Assembly: GCF_964259225.1 (NCBI RefSeq)
Contig: NZ_CAXVKN010000042.1
Reading direction: 5' to 3' (one strand)
Length of the DNA: 20,625 nucleotides
Origin: Catenibacterium mitsuoka_A
GTDB taxonomy: Bacteria; Bacillota_I; Bacilli_A; Erysipelotrichales; Coprobacillaceae
The notes below the pieces were generated by a model. The model was not told where the DNA came from. It worked only from the letters and a program-made list of their open reading frames with translations, and ran no database searches. Positions 1 through 6,707 of this stretch are shown here, piece after piece. A program made the position numbers and the translations under genes. Position 1 is the stretch's first letter. Each line of letters opens with the position of its first letter.

Positions 1-43
1 GTTTATTATACCATGAAAAATAATTTGAGAAAATATAAAGCGT

Positions 44-67
44 AAAAAAAGCCGAAATAATCGGCTT
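44..67 (-). terminator. Rho-independent terminator, minus strand
   Basis: A 7-bp stem (49-55 with 61-67, AAGCCGA/TCGGCTT read on minus) with a 5-base loop is followed on the minus strand by a run of seven T (44-50). No minus-strand protein gene lies just upstream of it, so it must end a short RNA, or act as an attenuator. Confidence 0.75.
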
Positions 68-158
68 AATTTCAAAAAGATATTTAATTAGGTTCTAAAA
101 AACATAGTGATAACTTCTAAAGACGGGTCTTTCGCTACTATCATCCGTTCTTTTACAA
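44..158 (-). ncRNA. Candidate structured small RNA or attenuated leader, about 115 nt
   Basis: On the minus strand a promoter (-35 TTGAAT at 188-193, 17-bp spacer, -10 TATAAT at 165-170) points left, and a strong intrinsic terminator follows at 44-67. The predicted transcript starts near 158. It can fold into an outer stem pairing TGATAGT (137-143) with GTTATCA (108-114, two G-U pairs), enclosing an inner AAAGA/TCTTT hairpin with a CCCG loop, before the terminator hairpin. The only reading frame is 18 codons (88-144), with no ribosome binding site. I do not recognise a known riboswitch or small-RNA family. It could be a free small RNA, or the terminated leader of a minus-strand gene left of the window. 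The promoter, fold and terminator are seen; expression is inferred. Confidence 0.45.
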
Positions 159-164
159 GGAAAC

Positions 165-193
165 ATTATAAACAGAGATTATTATAAATTCAA
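165..193 (-). promoter_or_regulatory. Promoter of the candidate small RNA
   Basis: On the minus strand TTGAAT (188-193) and TATAAT (165-170) are separated by 17 bp. It lies back-to-back with the -10 box of the plus-strand hydrolase gene at 219-224. Confidence 0.6.
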
Positions 194-218
194 TGTTTTT
201 TTATTTTAAAAGCTTTTG

Positions 219-224
219 TATAAT
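219..224 (+). promoter_or_regulatory. -10 box of the SGNH hydrolase gene
   Basis: A consensus TATAAT lies here; the -35 region (about 196-201) is only a T-run. A perfect 10-bp palindrome, AAAAGCTTTT (208-217), sits in the spacer and could be an operator, though such AT-rich palindromes are common by chance. Confidence 0.5.
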
Positions 225-245
225 AAGAAAAAGGGGAATGAATTT

Positions 246-782
246 ATGAATATCGTATGTTATGGGGATTCTAATACTTATGGATTTAACCCTCTTGATG
301 GGGGACGTTATGAAACAAACTGGGTGGATATAGTAAGAGAAAATTATAAGGATGATTTTGTCGTGAATGCAGGACTCAATGGAAGACTTGCTGAACCAAG
401 ACAATTCTTATATGATGTCACTTTACGACAATATGCACCAATTGGTTTATTGATTATCATGCTAGGGACAAATAATGTGGATCATTTAGAACCTATAGAC
501 CATATCACAGTAGGACTTCATGTGATGTTAAGACGTGCCCTGTCTAAAGCCGAACATATATTACTTCTTGCACCGCCATATTTAAGAAATGATGAAGAAA
601 GATATCAAAGAAGTAAAGAACTCAATAAGAAGTTAAAAGTACTTGCAGATAGCTTTCATGCAGATTTTATTGATGTAGAAGATGTGATTACAGAACTTGC
701 ATTTGATGGTATTCATCTTACACAAAAGGGACATGAACAGCTAGGAAAAACAATTGTAGACTATATGAAGAAATCCTTATAA
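246..782 (+). CDS. SGNH/GDSL-family hydrolase
   Basis: This 178-residue protein is a compact SGNH hydrolase (esterase or acylhydrolase fold). It begins with the block I motif GDSN, which places the nucleophile at Ser9. Gly43 lies in the NAG segment (block II), GTNN gives Asn76 (block III), and Asp154-x-x-His157 near the C-terminus completes the triad. No signal peptide or membrane segment is visible, so it is probably cytosolic. The ATG at 246 is chosen because AAGGGG (230-235) precedes it; an in-frame TTG 30 bases upstream would overlap the -10 box. The substrate cannot be read from the sequence; relatives deacylate sugars, lipids or small esters. It appears to be a single-gene transcript. 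Confidence 0.85.
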   Translation: MNIVCYGDSNTYGFNPLDGGRYETNWVDIVRENYKDDFVVNAGLNGRLAEPRQFLYDVTLRQYAPIGLLIIMLGTNNVDHLEPIDHITVGLHVMLRRALSKAEHILLLAPPYLRNDEERYQRSKELNKKLKVLADSFHADFIDVEDVITELAFDGIHLTQKGHEQLGKTIVDYMKKSL

Positions 783-794
783 TGGGATTTTTTT
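771..794 (+). terminator. Probable terminator of the SGNH hydrolase gene
   Basis: AAATCC (771-776) can pair with GGATTT (785-790), and a T-run extends to 794. The stop codon (780-782) lies in the loop. The stem is short, so termination may be partial and read through into the MATE gene. Confidence 0.5.
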
Positions 795-810
795 GTATGC
801 TCAAAAGTGC

Positions 811-816
811 TATACT
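811..816 (+). promoter_or_regulatory. -10 box upstream of the first MATE gene
   Basis: TATACT lies 24 bases before the start codon, with only a T-rich -35 region that overlaps the preceding terminator's T-run. A run of seven G (825-831) serves as an unusual ribosome binding site. Confidence 0.4.
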
Positions 817-839
817 TCAACTCCGGGGGGGATTAAGAT

Positions 840-2171
840 ATGACAAAGAATATGACAGAAGGACATCCATTAAAACTCATTATGATGTTCGCATTGCCTT
901 TATTATTGGGTAATATATTCCAGCAGACTTATAATATTGTGGATACTGCAATAGTAGGTCAGACACTTGGTGCCAATGCACTTGCGGCAGTAGGCTCTAC
1001 TACTAGTGTACAATTTTTAGTATTGGGATTTTGTATTGGTATATGCTGTGGGTTTGGTATTCCTATTGCCCAGTCATTTGGTGGAAATAACTTATCTAAG
1101 ATGCGTGATTTTATTTATCATAGTATCATTCTTACAATTATCATTGGCGCAATATTAACTGTAGGATGCTGTTTATTATGTATGACTATTATACATATAT
1201 TACAGATACCAGCTGAGATTGCATCACGTTCTTATATATATTTATTAATAATATTCATAGGTTTACCATGCACGTTATTATATAACTTATGTTCAAGTAT
1301 ATTACGTGCTGTAGGAGATAGCCGCACACCATTCTTATTTCTTGCTTTTTCTGCTTGTCTCAATATTGTGTTAGATTTATTCTGCATTATTATTTTAAAG
1401 CTCGATGTCGCAGGAGCAGCCCTTGCGACAATTGTGTCACAAGGTATCAGTGGTATCTTATGTCTTATACTAATTAAGAAACGTTTTACAGTATTACATA
1501 TAGAAAAAGAAAATAAAGTAATAAAGTCATCCATCGTTAAGAATTTACTTGGGATGGGATTTCCAATGGGATTACAGTACTCTATTACTGCGATTGGCTC
1601 TATGGTCATGCAGGGAGCCAATAACTCTTTAGGCGCCACTTATATGTCTGCCTTTGCGGCAGCAGCTAAAATCAAACAGCTTGCCATCTGTCCATTTGAT
1701 GCATTGGCCACAGCAGCTTCAACTTTCACAAGTCAGAACTATGGCGCAAAGAAATATGATCGTATCAAAAAAGGAGTCATACAAACTGTTGTTGTAGGTA
1801 TTATCTATGGCGTGATTGTAGGAATCTTATTGATTCTATTTGGTAGAATATTCTCAATGTTGTTTATTTCATCAAAATATAGCGCTGTCCTTGATGCATC
1901 CGCAAAATATATTACCTATATGGGATATTTCTATTGGGTTCTTTCAATTCTCAATGTCTGTCGACAGACAACTCAGGGAATCGGTTATTCTGGACTTGCA
2001 ATATTCTCTGGTGTCATTGAAATGATTGCAAGATGTTTTGTATCATTGGTATTTGTACCGATAGCTGGTTATACCGCAATTTGCTGTGCTGATCAGACAG
2101 CCTGGATTGTTGCAGCACTTTATTGTGTATTCACTTTTAGCTATTGTTTCAAAAAGATTCAAGAAGAATGA
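840..2171 (+). CDS. MATE-family multidrug/metabolite efflux transporter
   Basis: This 443-residue protein is hydrophobic throughout, with the length and about 12 membrane segments expected of the MATE (multi antimicrobial extrusion) family. The N-terminal stretch GHPLKLIMMFALPLLLGN followed by YNIVDTAIVG is characteristic of its first two helices, and the two halves show the usual internal similarity (second half begins near residue 230 with GMGFPMGLQY). MATE proteins export cationic drugs or metabolites in exchange for Na+ or H+; neither the ion nor the substrate can be assigned here. Its 3' end overlaps the convergent araC-type gene by 13 bases, and its terminator lies inside that gene. It is only distantly similar to the second MATE protein at 14190-15518. 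Confidence 0.92.
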   Translation: MTKNMTEGHPLKLIMMFALPLLLGNIFQQTYNIVDTAIVGQTLGANALAAVGSTTSVQFLVLGFCIGICCGFGIPIAQSFGGNNLSKMRDFIYHSIILTIIIGAILTVGCCLLCMTIIHILQIPAEIASRSYIYLLIIFIGLPCTLLYNLCSSILRAVGDSRTPFLFLAFSACLNIVLDLFCIIILKLDVAGAALATIVSQGISGILCLILIKKRFTVLHIEKENKVIKSSIVKNLLGMGFPMGLQYSITAIGSMVMQGANNSLGATYMSAFAAAAKIKQLAICPFDALATAASTFTSQNYGAKKYDRIKKGVIQTVVVGIIYGVIVGILLILFGRIFSMLFISSKYSAVLDASAKYITYMGYFYWVLSILNVCRQTTQGIGYSGLAIFSGVIEMIARCFVSLVFVPIAGYTAICCADQTAWIVAALYCVFTFSYCFKKIQEE

Positions 2172-2923
2172 CGATATTCAAGAGGTGTCATATGATACCT
2201 CTTTTTAAATTGTGTATTAAAATAGCTGGGACGACTAAAGCCGCACATTTTTGAGATAGATACAATAGAATAATCAGTAGATAATAACTCAGCACTATGC
2301 ACTAAACGTAATTCATTCAAATAAACCATAGGAGAAGTATGAAGATATTGAGAAAAAATATTACAGCATCTTGAACGACAGATAGAAATAGAGTCTGCCA
2401 TATCCTTGATGGTAATCTTTTGAGAAAGATGATCTCTCAAATAATGAATCATTTCTAACATCTTATCATAATCGTCTAATGGTTTACTTTCTGGAAGAAT
2501 TGTACTAACTAAATGGACAAGCTCTGATGCAGAAGAGAGAATTAAAAAGGGATTCATTTCTGGAATATTAAGTAAACCATATAGCTTAGTGATGAGTGCA
2601 TGAATTGTATGATCATGGATAACTATATAAGGGGCATGTTCATGATTAAAGAATGAATCAAAATAACTTAAAAGTGATTCATGCATACTAAAAGCTTCTC
2701 TTTCGATAGAGACAGTCATCAAATGGGCTGTAGAAGAAAGTCTTGCATGAATAATATGAGTATTAATCATAAATGCTTCGCCTTTATGAATAGTAATTGA
2801 TTCTCCATTAATTAAATAGGATACTTCTCCATGAAGACAGTAGATAAACTCTAAAGAATCGTGATCATGATAAATCATATCATTTTCTGTATTTTCAATA
2901 TGCTGGGTATGAATAGGGAACAT
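2159..2923 (-). CDS. AraC-family transcriptional regulator
   Basis: This 254-residue protein has the two-part AraC plan. An N-terminal cupin-like sensing domain spans residues 1-110 (HDHDSLEFIYCLHGEVSYLI, then KGEAFMINTHIIHA), as in regulators that bind sugars or other small ligands. A C-terminal double helix-turn-helix (about 155-252) contains ITIKDMADSISICRSRCCNIF, then FSRPSYFNTQFKKRYHMTPLEYR. The start is the ATG at 2923, preceded by AAGGAG (2931-2936); a longer upstream frame would run back through the promoter. A strong minus promoter (2955-2983) is flanked by two copies of a repeated 17-bp box, so the protein probably controls its own gene. It is divergent from the SWIM-domain gene and tail-to-tail with the MATE gene. 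The ligand is unknown. Confidence 0.88.
   Translation of the reverse strand: MFPIHTQHIENTENDMIYHDHDSLEFIYCLHGEVSYLINGESITIHKGEAFMINTHIIHARLSSTAHLMTVSIEREAFSMHESLLSYFDSFFNHEHAPYIVIHDHTIHALITKLYGLLNIPEMNPFLILSSASELVHLVSTILPESKPLDDYDKMLEMIHYLRDHLSQKITIKDMADSISICRSRCCNIFSQYLHTSPMVYLNELRLVHSAELLSTDYSIVSISKMCGFSRPSYFNTQFKKRYHMTPLEYRHSS
2180..2206 (+). terminator. MATE terminator embedded in the araC-type coding sequence
   Basis: A near-perfect palindrome (2180-2203, arms AAGAGGT and ACCTCTT with further pairing inward, one G-T) is followed by a T-run (2202-2206) on plus. The same bases on minus encode the conserved C-terminal HMTPLEYR segment of the AraC-type regulator. Confidence 0.75.
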
Positions 2924-2936
2924 GATAAAACTCCTT

Positions 2937-2953
2937 ATAAACGATAGTGATAT
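2937..2953 (+). repeat. Operator box 1 of a 52-bp-phased array
   Basis: ATAAACGATAGTGATAT matches the box consensus ATATACGATAATGATAT at 15 of 17 positions. It covers the predicted transcription start of the araC-type gene, a position suited to repression. Confidence 0.6.
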
Positions 2954-2954
2954 T

Positions 2955-2983
2955 ATTATAAGTATAAAATAGATATTAATCAA
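2955..2983 (-). promoter_or_regulatory. Promoter of the araC-type gene
   Basis: On minus, TTGATT (2978-2983), a 17-bp spacer and TATAAT (2955-2960) form a near-consensus promoter. One operator box lies 5 bp upstream of the -35 and another covers the expected start site near 2948. Confidence 0.75.
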
Positions 2984-2988
2984 CAAAA

Positions 2989-3005
2989 ATATACGATAAT
3001 GATAT
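2989..3005 (+). repeat. Operator box 2 of a 52-bp-phased array
   Basis: ATATACGATAATGATAT, identical to box 4. It begins exactly 52 bp after box 1 and lies 5 bp upstream of the -35 of the araC-type promoter. Confidence 0.65.
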
Positions 3006-3092
3006 AAATGAAAGAAAATGTAATAATTATCAAGTGAAGTTGATGTACTTAATGAATGTAAACGGTGACATTTCATAAAAACAGACTTCTAA

Positions 3093-3109
3093 ATATACAA
3101 TATTGATAT
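3093..3109 (+). repeat. Operator box 3 of a 52-bp-phased array
   Basis: ATATACAATATTGATAT matches the consensus at 15 of 17 positions, exactly 104 bp after box 2 and 52 bp before box 4. Confidence 0.55.
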
Positions 3110-3144
3110 GAATGAATAATAAGAATTGATTATAGTTCTATAAT

Positions 3145-3161
3145 ATATACGATAATGATAT
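3145..3161 (+). repeat. Operator box 4 of a 52-bp-phased array
   Basis: This is a second perfect ATATACGATAATGATAT. It ends 2 bp upstream of the -35 (3164-3169) of the SWIM-gene promoter, where an AraC-type activator commonly contacts RNA polymerase. Confidence 0.65.
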
Positions 3162-3163
3162 GT

Positions 3164-3193
3164 TTGTGTAGAATATTAAGAATGTGTTATAAT
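3164..3193 (+). promoter_or_regulatory. Promoter of the SWIM-domain gene
   Basis: TTGTGT (3164-3169), an 18-bp spacer and TATAAT (3188-3193) with an upstream TGT make an extended -10 promoter directly downstream of operator box 4. Confidence 0.65.
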
Positions 3194-3214
3194 TTGATTC
3201 GAGGAGCTGATAGG

Positions 3215-4258
3215 ATGAAAGAAGAATTATTTGATGATTTAATATTAGAAAGAGGTTATGAATATGCCCAAGAAGGGGCAGTGGATCATGTACGTAAAGT
3301 AGGAGAAGTGATCTATGCCACTGTTCATGGGACAGAGGATTATCATGTGAAAATAGATGATAATGATATGTTCTGCGATTGTCCCTATGCTAAAGAGGGG
3401 GCGCATTGTAAGCATATGGCTGCTGTTTTGTATTATTTAGATAGTCATCCTGTTTATGATGAACATACAATTATTGATGCATTAAGTGAGAAGCAGGCTA
3501 AACAACTATTAAAGAAAATATTAAAAGATCATCCAGAATATTTAGATCAACTACCGCAGGTAGAAAAGAAAGTAGAAATCAAAGAAAGTGTGGAAGAGGC
3601 TTTTAGAAATCATCCTGATGTTAAATCAGCTCGTAGTTATATTGTGAAATGTATGGATGATTATATGGATATAGATATACTTATTCATACATTTAAAAAT
3701 TATTTGGAAGATAAAGTTGTATCCAAATCTTTGATTGATTACTATAGTACACTTGATATTAAAAAAGCGATTTTATTTGTGAAATCATTAAAGACAGACA
3801 AGCCTTCTATTAAAAAGATGTATCAATCTTATTTGAAGGACTTATATTTAAAAGATAATGATAGAGAATCTTATTTAGATATTTTATGGACACTAGTAAG
3901 AGAAGATGGACAGATAGATTTCTATCGTGAATTAAAAAGACAATATACAAAAGAGGAATGGATTCCATTAAGAGAAAATCTTCTTAATAGTCTTCCACCT
4001 CGTGCAAGACTTGATAAGATTTATTTAGAAGAAAGCATGTATGATCAGTTATTGAATCTTGTCATTCAAACACCTGGTTTGTATATTCTAGAAGAGTATT
4101 ATCATGATTTATTGAATTATCCTGAGCAGCTATTAAATAAGTATTTAGAGGAACTTAAACCTCTTGTAGGTAAACAGGATATCACTCATTATCTCGAAGA
4201 AATAGAAGAGATTCCTGGAGGCGTGCAGTTTATTTCTTTAAATCAATTGAGAAAATAA
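3215..4258 (+). CDS. SWIM zinc-finger domain protein
   Basis: This 347-residue protein carries a SWIM-type zinc finger near its N-terminus: Cys54-x-Cys56, then Cys65-x-His67 (FCDCPYAKEGAHCKHMAAVL), a fold that binds nucleic acid or protein. The rest is predominantly helical and charged, with no helicase motifs. SWIM domains often precede SNF2-type helicases, but here the domain stands alone with a long C-terminal helical part of unknown role. The start at 3215 is supported by GAGGAG (3201-3206); an in-frame ATG 60 bases upstream would overlap the promoter. It is transcribed divergently from the AraC-type regulator and probably controlled by it through the repeated boxes. Possible roles include nucleic-acid binding or repair; none can be proven from sequence. 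Confidence 0.8.
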   Translation: MKEELFDDLILERGYEYAQEGAVDHVRKVGEVIYATVHGTEDYHVKIDDNDMFCDCPYAKEGAHCKHMAAVLYYLDSHPVYDEHTIIDALSEKQAKQLLKKILKDHPEYLDQLPQVEKKVEIKESVEEAFRNHPDVKSARSYIVKCMDDYMDIDILIHTFKNYLEDKVVSKSLIDYYSTLDIKKAILFVKSLKTDKPSIKKMYQSYLKDLYLKDNDRESYLDILWTLVREDGQIDFYRELKRQYTKEEWIPLRENLLNSLPPRARLDKIYLEESMYDQLLNLVIQTPGLYILEEYYHDLLNYPEQLLNKYLEELKPLVGKQDITHYLEEIEEIPGGVQFISLNQLRK

Positions 4259-4278
4259 GGCATTTTAAGCGTATAAAA

Positions 4279-4312
4279 AGAGTAGGGAGATATAATCTCT
4301 CTACTCTCTTAA
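4279..4312. terminator. Bidirectional terminator between convergent genes
   Basis: A 12-bp stem (4279-4290 with 4296-4307, one G-T) with a 5-base loop has a T-rich tail on both strands: TTAATTTTT beyond 4307 on plus, and five T from 4274-4278 on minus. It ends both the SWIM gene and the YoaK-type gene. The stop codon of the latter (4301-4303) lies in the right arm. Confidence 0.8.
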
Positions 4313-4990
4313 TTTTTCTAATCCCATGATAAAGAAACTGATGATTAATAATAAGCTTGATACCCAGATAACATGAATAGATTTTCCTTGGGAAAATAAA
4401 CCACCAAATCCTGCACCAAGTCCAAAAAAGAAAATAATTCCATAATAATAGAATGCACGTCTAAGTGATGCTTTATTATGTGTTTCTGTATAATCAGCTA
4501 AAGCACTTGTACCATTACGAATATTCCCAATACACATTGTAGAAGCATAAGAATAACCACTTACTTTTCTAAATGTCTGTACCTGAAGCGCACAAGAGAA
4601 TGAGACAAGAATAGTCGCTAAGCTATCTAAGTGATGAGGAATGAGTCCTACAAAGAATAGAATCACTATTTCTAATACAAGTATACCCTGTCTCCAATGC
4701 ATCTTTTGGGCATATTTAAAGCGGGAATGCACAATATCGGCAATAAATATTCCTGATGCAAAGGCGATTAAAGGTAACAAATACTTTAAGGCAATCATCC
4801 ATTCTCCACTCATGATATGATTACTTAATAATACGACGTTACCTGTCTGGGCATTAGAATAAACACCACCACGTGCAAAATAAGTATAAGCATCCTGAAA
4901 GCCACCAGACATGGCAAGGAAGATACTATTTATAAAAGCTTCAGACATCTGTCTTTCACGTAAAAACCATTGAATAAGTTTGTCTTTCAT
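4301..4990 (-). CDS. YoaK/DUF1275-family membrane protein
   Basis: This 229-residue protein belongs to the YoaK/DUF1275 family of small integral membrane proteins with about six membrane segments. The family signature near the N-terminus is clear: AMSGGFQDAYTYF followed by NAQTGNVVLL. Function is not established for the family; some members are annotated as putative transporters. The ATG at 4990 is chosen because GGAG (4996-4999) sits at a good distance; an ATG four codons upstream has no ribosome binding site. A near-consensus promoter lies upstream, and the LysR-type regulator is divergent, so regulation by that protein is plausible. The 3' end shares a bidirectional terminator with the SWIM gene. 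Confidence 0.85.
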   Translation of the reverse strand: MKDKLIQWFLRERQMSEAFINSIFLAMSGGFQDAYTYFARGGVYSNAQTGNVVLLSNHIMSGEWMIALKYLLPLIAFASGIFIADIVHSRFKYAQKMHWRQGILVLEIVILFFVGLIPHHLDSLATILVSFSCALQVQTFRKVSGYSYASTMCIGNIRNGTSALADYTETHNKASLRRAFYYYGIIFFFGLGAGFGGLFSQGKSIHVIWVSSLLLIISFFIMGLEKLRE

Positions 4991-5022
4991 AACATACTCC
5001 ATTGTAAATTTAAATCAAATGC

Positions 5023-5051
5023 ATTATACTGAATGAACAGAAATATGTAAA
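5023..5051 (-). promoter_or_regulatory. Promoter of the YoaK-type gene
   Basis: On minus, TTTACA (5046-5051), a 17-bp spacer and TATAAT (5023-5028). It lies in the 110-base region shared with the divergent LysR-type gene, for which I can assign only a weaker candidate -10 (TATGAT, 5075-5080). Confidence 0.75.
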
Positions 5052-5100
5052 AAGTATTTTTGATATACTGATGATATGATTATTATATGGGAGGACGCTT

Positions 5101-5985
5101 ATGGCAAACTATGATTATTACAGAATATTCTACTATGTAGCACAATACCAGAGCTTCACAAAGGCAGCTGAAATGTTAAGGAACAACCAGCCTAATATCA
5201 CCCGTTATATCAATAACCTAGAAAGTGAACTAGGCTGTAAGCTTTTTATTCGTTCTAATAGAGGTGTTAAATTAACACCGGAGGGAGAAAACTTATTTGA
5301 ACATGTGGCAATTGCTCAGGAACATTTAAGGCTTGGAGAAAGTGAACTACAAAAAGAAAAAGAATTAAATAGTGGTTTAATTACTTTAGGTGTCAGCGAG
5401 AATGCATTACGTATATTCCTTCTAGACCATCTAGAACGTTTCCATGAACAATATCCACATGTACGCCTGCGTATCACAAACCATACTACTCCAGAAGCAT
5501 TAGAATCATTAAAAAATGATTTATGTGACTTCTCTGTTGTTACAACACCAATAGACTTACCACATTTATTACAGGTCTCAGTACTTGATCATTTTGAAGA
5601 TATTCTCATTTGTGGGAAGAAGTATAAGGAACTCTCATTGAAACATCATTCTTTAGATGAATTCAAGGATACACCTTTTGTTTCGCTTACAAGTCAGACA
5701 GGAACAAGAAATTTCTATAATCAATATTTCTTAGATAATGGTGTTTCTTTCCATCCTGATATAGAAGTCTCTACAACTGATCAGATTATCCCTCTTATTA
5801 TTCATAATTTAGGTATTGCTTTCTATCCTAGAAAGCTAGCCCAGCCATACTTAGATAAGGGAGAAGTCTATGAAATCCCGTTGTTTCAATCATTGCCACA
5901 TCGTAAGGTCTGCTTAGTGAAAGATCCTAATAAATCACAAAGTATTGCTTCTAGTAAACTGATTGAATCACTTACACATCGTTAA
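5101..5985 (+). CDS. LysR-family transcriptional regulator
   Basis: This 294-residue protein has the standard length and plan of a LysR-type regulator. The N-terminal winged helix-turn-helix (residues 1-62) includes QYQSFTKAAEMLRNNQPNIT and LGCKLFIRSNRGVKLTPEGE. The remaining residues (about 90-290) form a periplasmic-binding-like effector domain, beginning near GLITLGVSENALRIFLL. GGGAGG (5089-5094) supports the ATG at 5101. It is divergent from the YoaK-type gene, the classic layout for a LysR regulator and its target. It is also the first gene of a plus-strand run with prepilin peptidase (11-base gap), rarA and Nudix genes. The effector and targets are unknown. Confidence 0.92.
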   Translation: MANYDYYRIFYYVAQYQSFTKAAEMLRNNQPNITRYINNLESELGCKLFIRSNRGVKLTPEGENLFEHVAIAQEHLRLGESELQKEKELNSGLITLGVSENALRIFLLDHLERFHEQYPHVRLRITNHTTPEALESLKNDLCDFSVVTTPIDLPHLLQVSVLDHFEDILICGKKYKELSLKHHSLDEFKDTPFVSLTSQTGTRNFYNQYFLDNGVSFHPDIEVSTTDQIIPLIIHNLGIAFYPRKLAQPYLDKGEVYEIPLFQSLPHRKVCLVKDPNKSQSIASSKLIESLTHR

Positions 5986-5996
5986 GGAGGGAAACT

Positions 5997-6680
5997 ATGC
6001 CACTAGTTATATTTATGATAGGTACTTGTTTTGGCAGTTTTATATCTTGTATGTCATATCGTTATATTACTCATGAATCAATACTTGGAAGAAGTCATTG
6101 TGATTATTGTGGACATACATTACATGTATTAGATTTAATTCCAGTCTTATCTTATATATTACTTAAAGGGCAATGTCGTTATTGTCATCATAAACTCAAT
6201 AAGAGTCTGCTTGTTCATGAACTAACAGCAGGCTTTTTATTTATCTTATTTTATATTCATGATGGATTAAGTATTCTTTATTTATCCCATATTGTCTCTC
6301 TTACATGCTTTTATATCATCTCTATTATAGACTTACATCTCTATGAAATACCTGATATATATCTTCTTATTAGCTTATTATCTAGCTTTAAGACTATATA
6401 TCTCAAAGAATCTCTTGTTCTCCTATTATTTCTTATACTATTTGTTTATCTTTTTTATAAGGCTACTGGAAAAGAAGGGTTAGGTGGGGGAGATATTAAG
6501 ATGTTAGGTGTATGCAGTCTTTCTTTAGGTATTTATCAAACGTTAAGTATCTTATCTATTGCCTGTTTCTTAGGAATCATCTTCTCTTTTATAAAACAAA
6601 AGAAGATGATTCCTTTTGGTCCTTTTATTGCACTTGGATGGTTAACTATATCTTTATTTGACAGTTTCTTAATCCTGTAA
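5997..6680 (+). CDS. comC: Prepilin peptidase (A24 family aspartic protease/methylase)
   Basis: This 227-residue integral membrane protein is a type IV prepilin peptidase of the ComC/PilD type. It would cleave the leader of prepilin-like proteins and methylate the new N-terminus. The N-terminal cytoplasmic loop carries the zinc-type four-cysteine motif, CDYC (35-38) and CRYC (60-63). The catalytic aspartates are Asp112 in IIDLHLYEIPD and Asp166 in GLGGGDIKML. Hydrophobic helices fill the rest. AAGGAGG overlapping the preceding stop codon serves as ribosome binding site, indicating coupling with the LysR-type gene. No pilin or competence-pilus gene is in the window, so its substrates (probably ComG-like pseudopilins) must be encoded elsewhere. 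Confidence 0.9.
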   Translation: MPLVIFMIGTCFGSFISCMSYRYITHESILGRSHCDYCGHTLHVLDLIPVLSYILLKGQCRYCHHKLNKSLLVHELTAGFLFILFYIHDGLSILYLSHIVSLTCFYIISIIDLHLYEIPDIYLLISLLSSFKTIYLKESLVLLLFLILFVYLFYKATGKEGLGGGDIKMLGVCSLSLGIYQTLSILSIACFLGIIFSFIKQKKMIPFGPFIALGWLTISLFDSFLIL

Positions 6681-6707
6681 TACTATTTTTGTCATAGGAG
6701 GATTCTT

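Noticed and set aside
88..144. An 18-codon minus-strand ORF inside the candidate small RNA
   Set aside because: It has no ribosome binding site, and its codons span the predicted stems. It is better explained as RNA structure, though a leader peptide cannot be excluded.
208..217. Perfect palindrome AAAAGCTTTT as an operator for the SGNH gene
   Set aside because: It is short, AT-rich and symmetric by composition. There is no second copy to support it.
1232..1639. A 135-codon minus-strand reading frame opposite the first MATE gene
   Set aside because: It is antisense to a clear membrane transporter, has no ribosome binding site and encodes no recognisable domain.
2924..3076. A 51-residue N-terminal extension of the AraC-type protein
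   Set aside because: The extension would be translated from DNA containing the promoter and operator boxes, and it is low-complexity hydrophobic. The ATG at 2923 has AAGGAG at good spacing.
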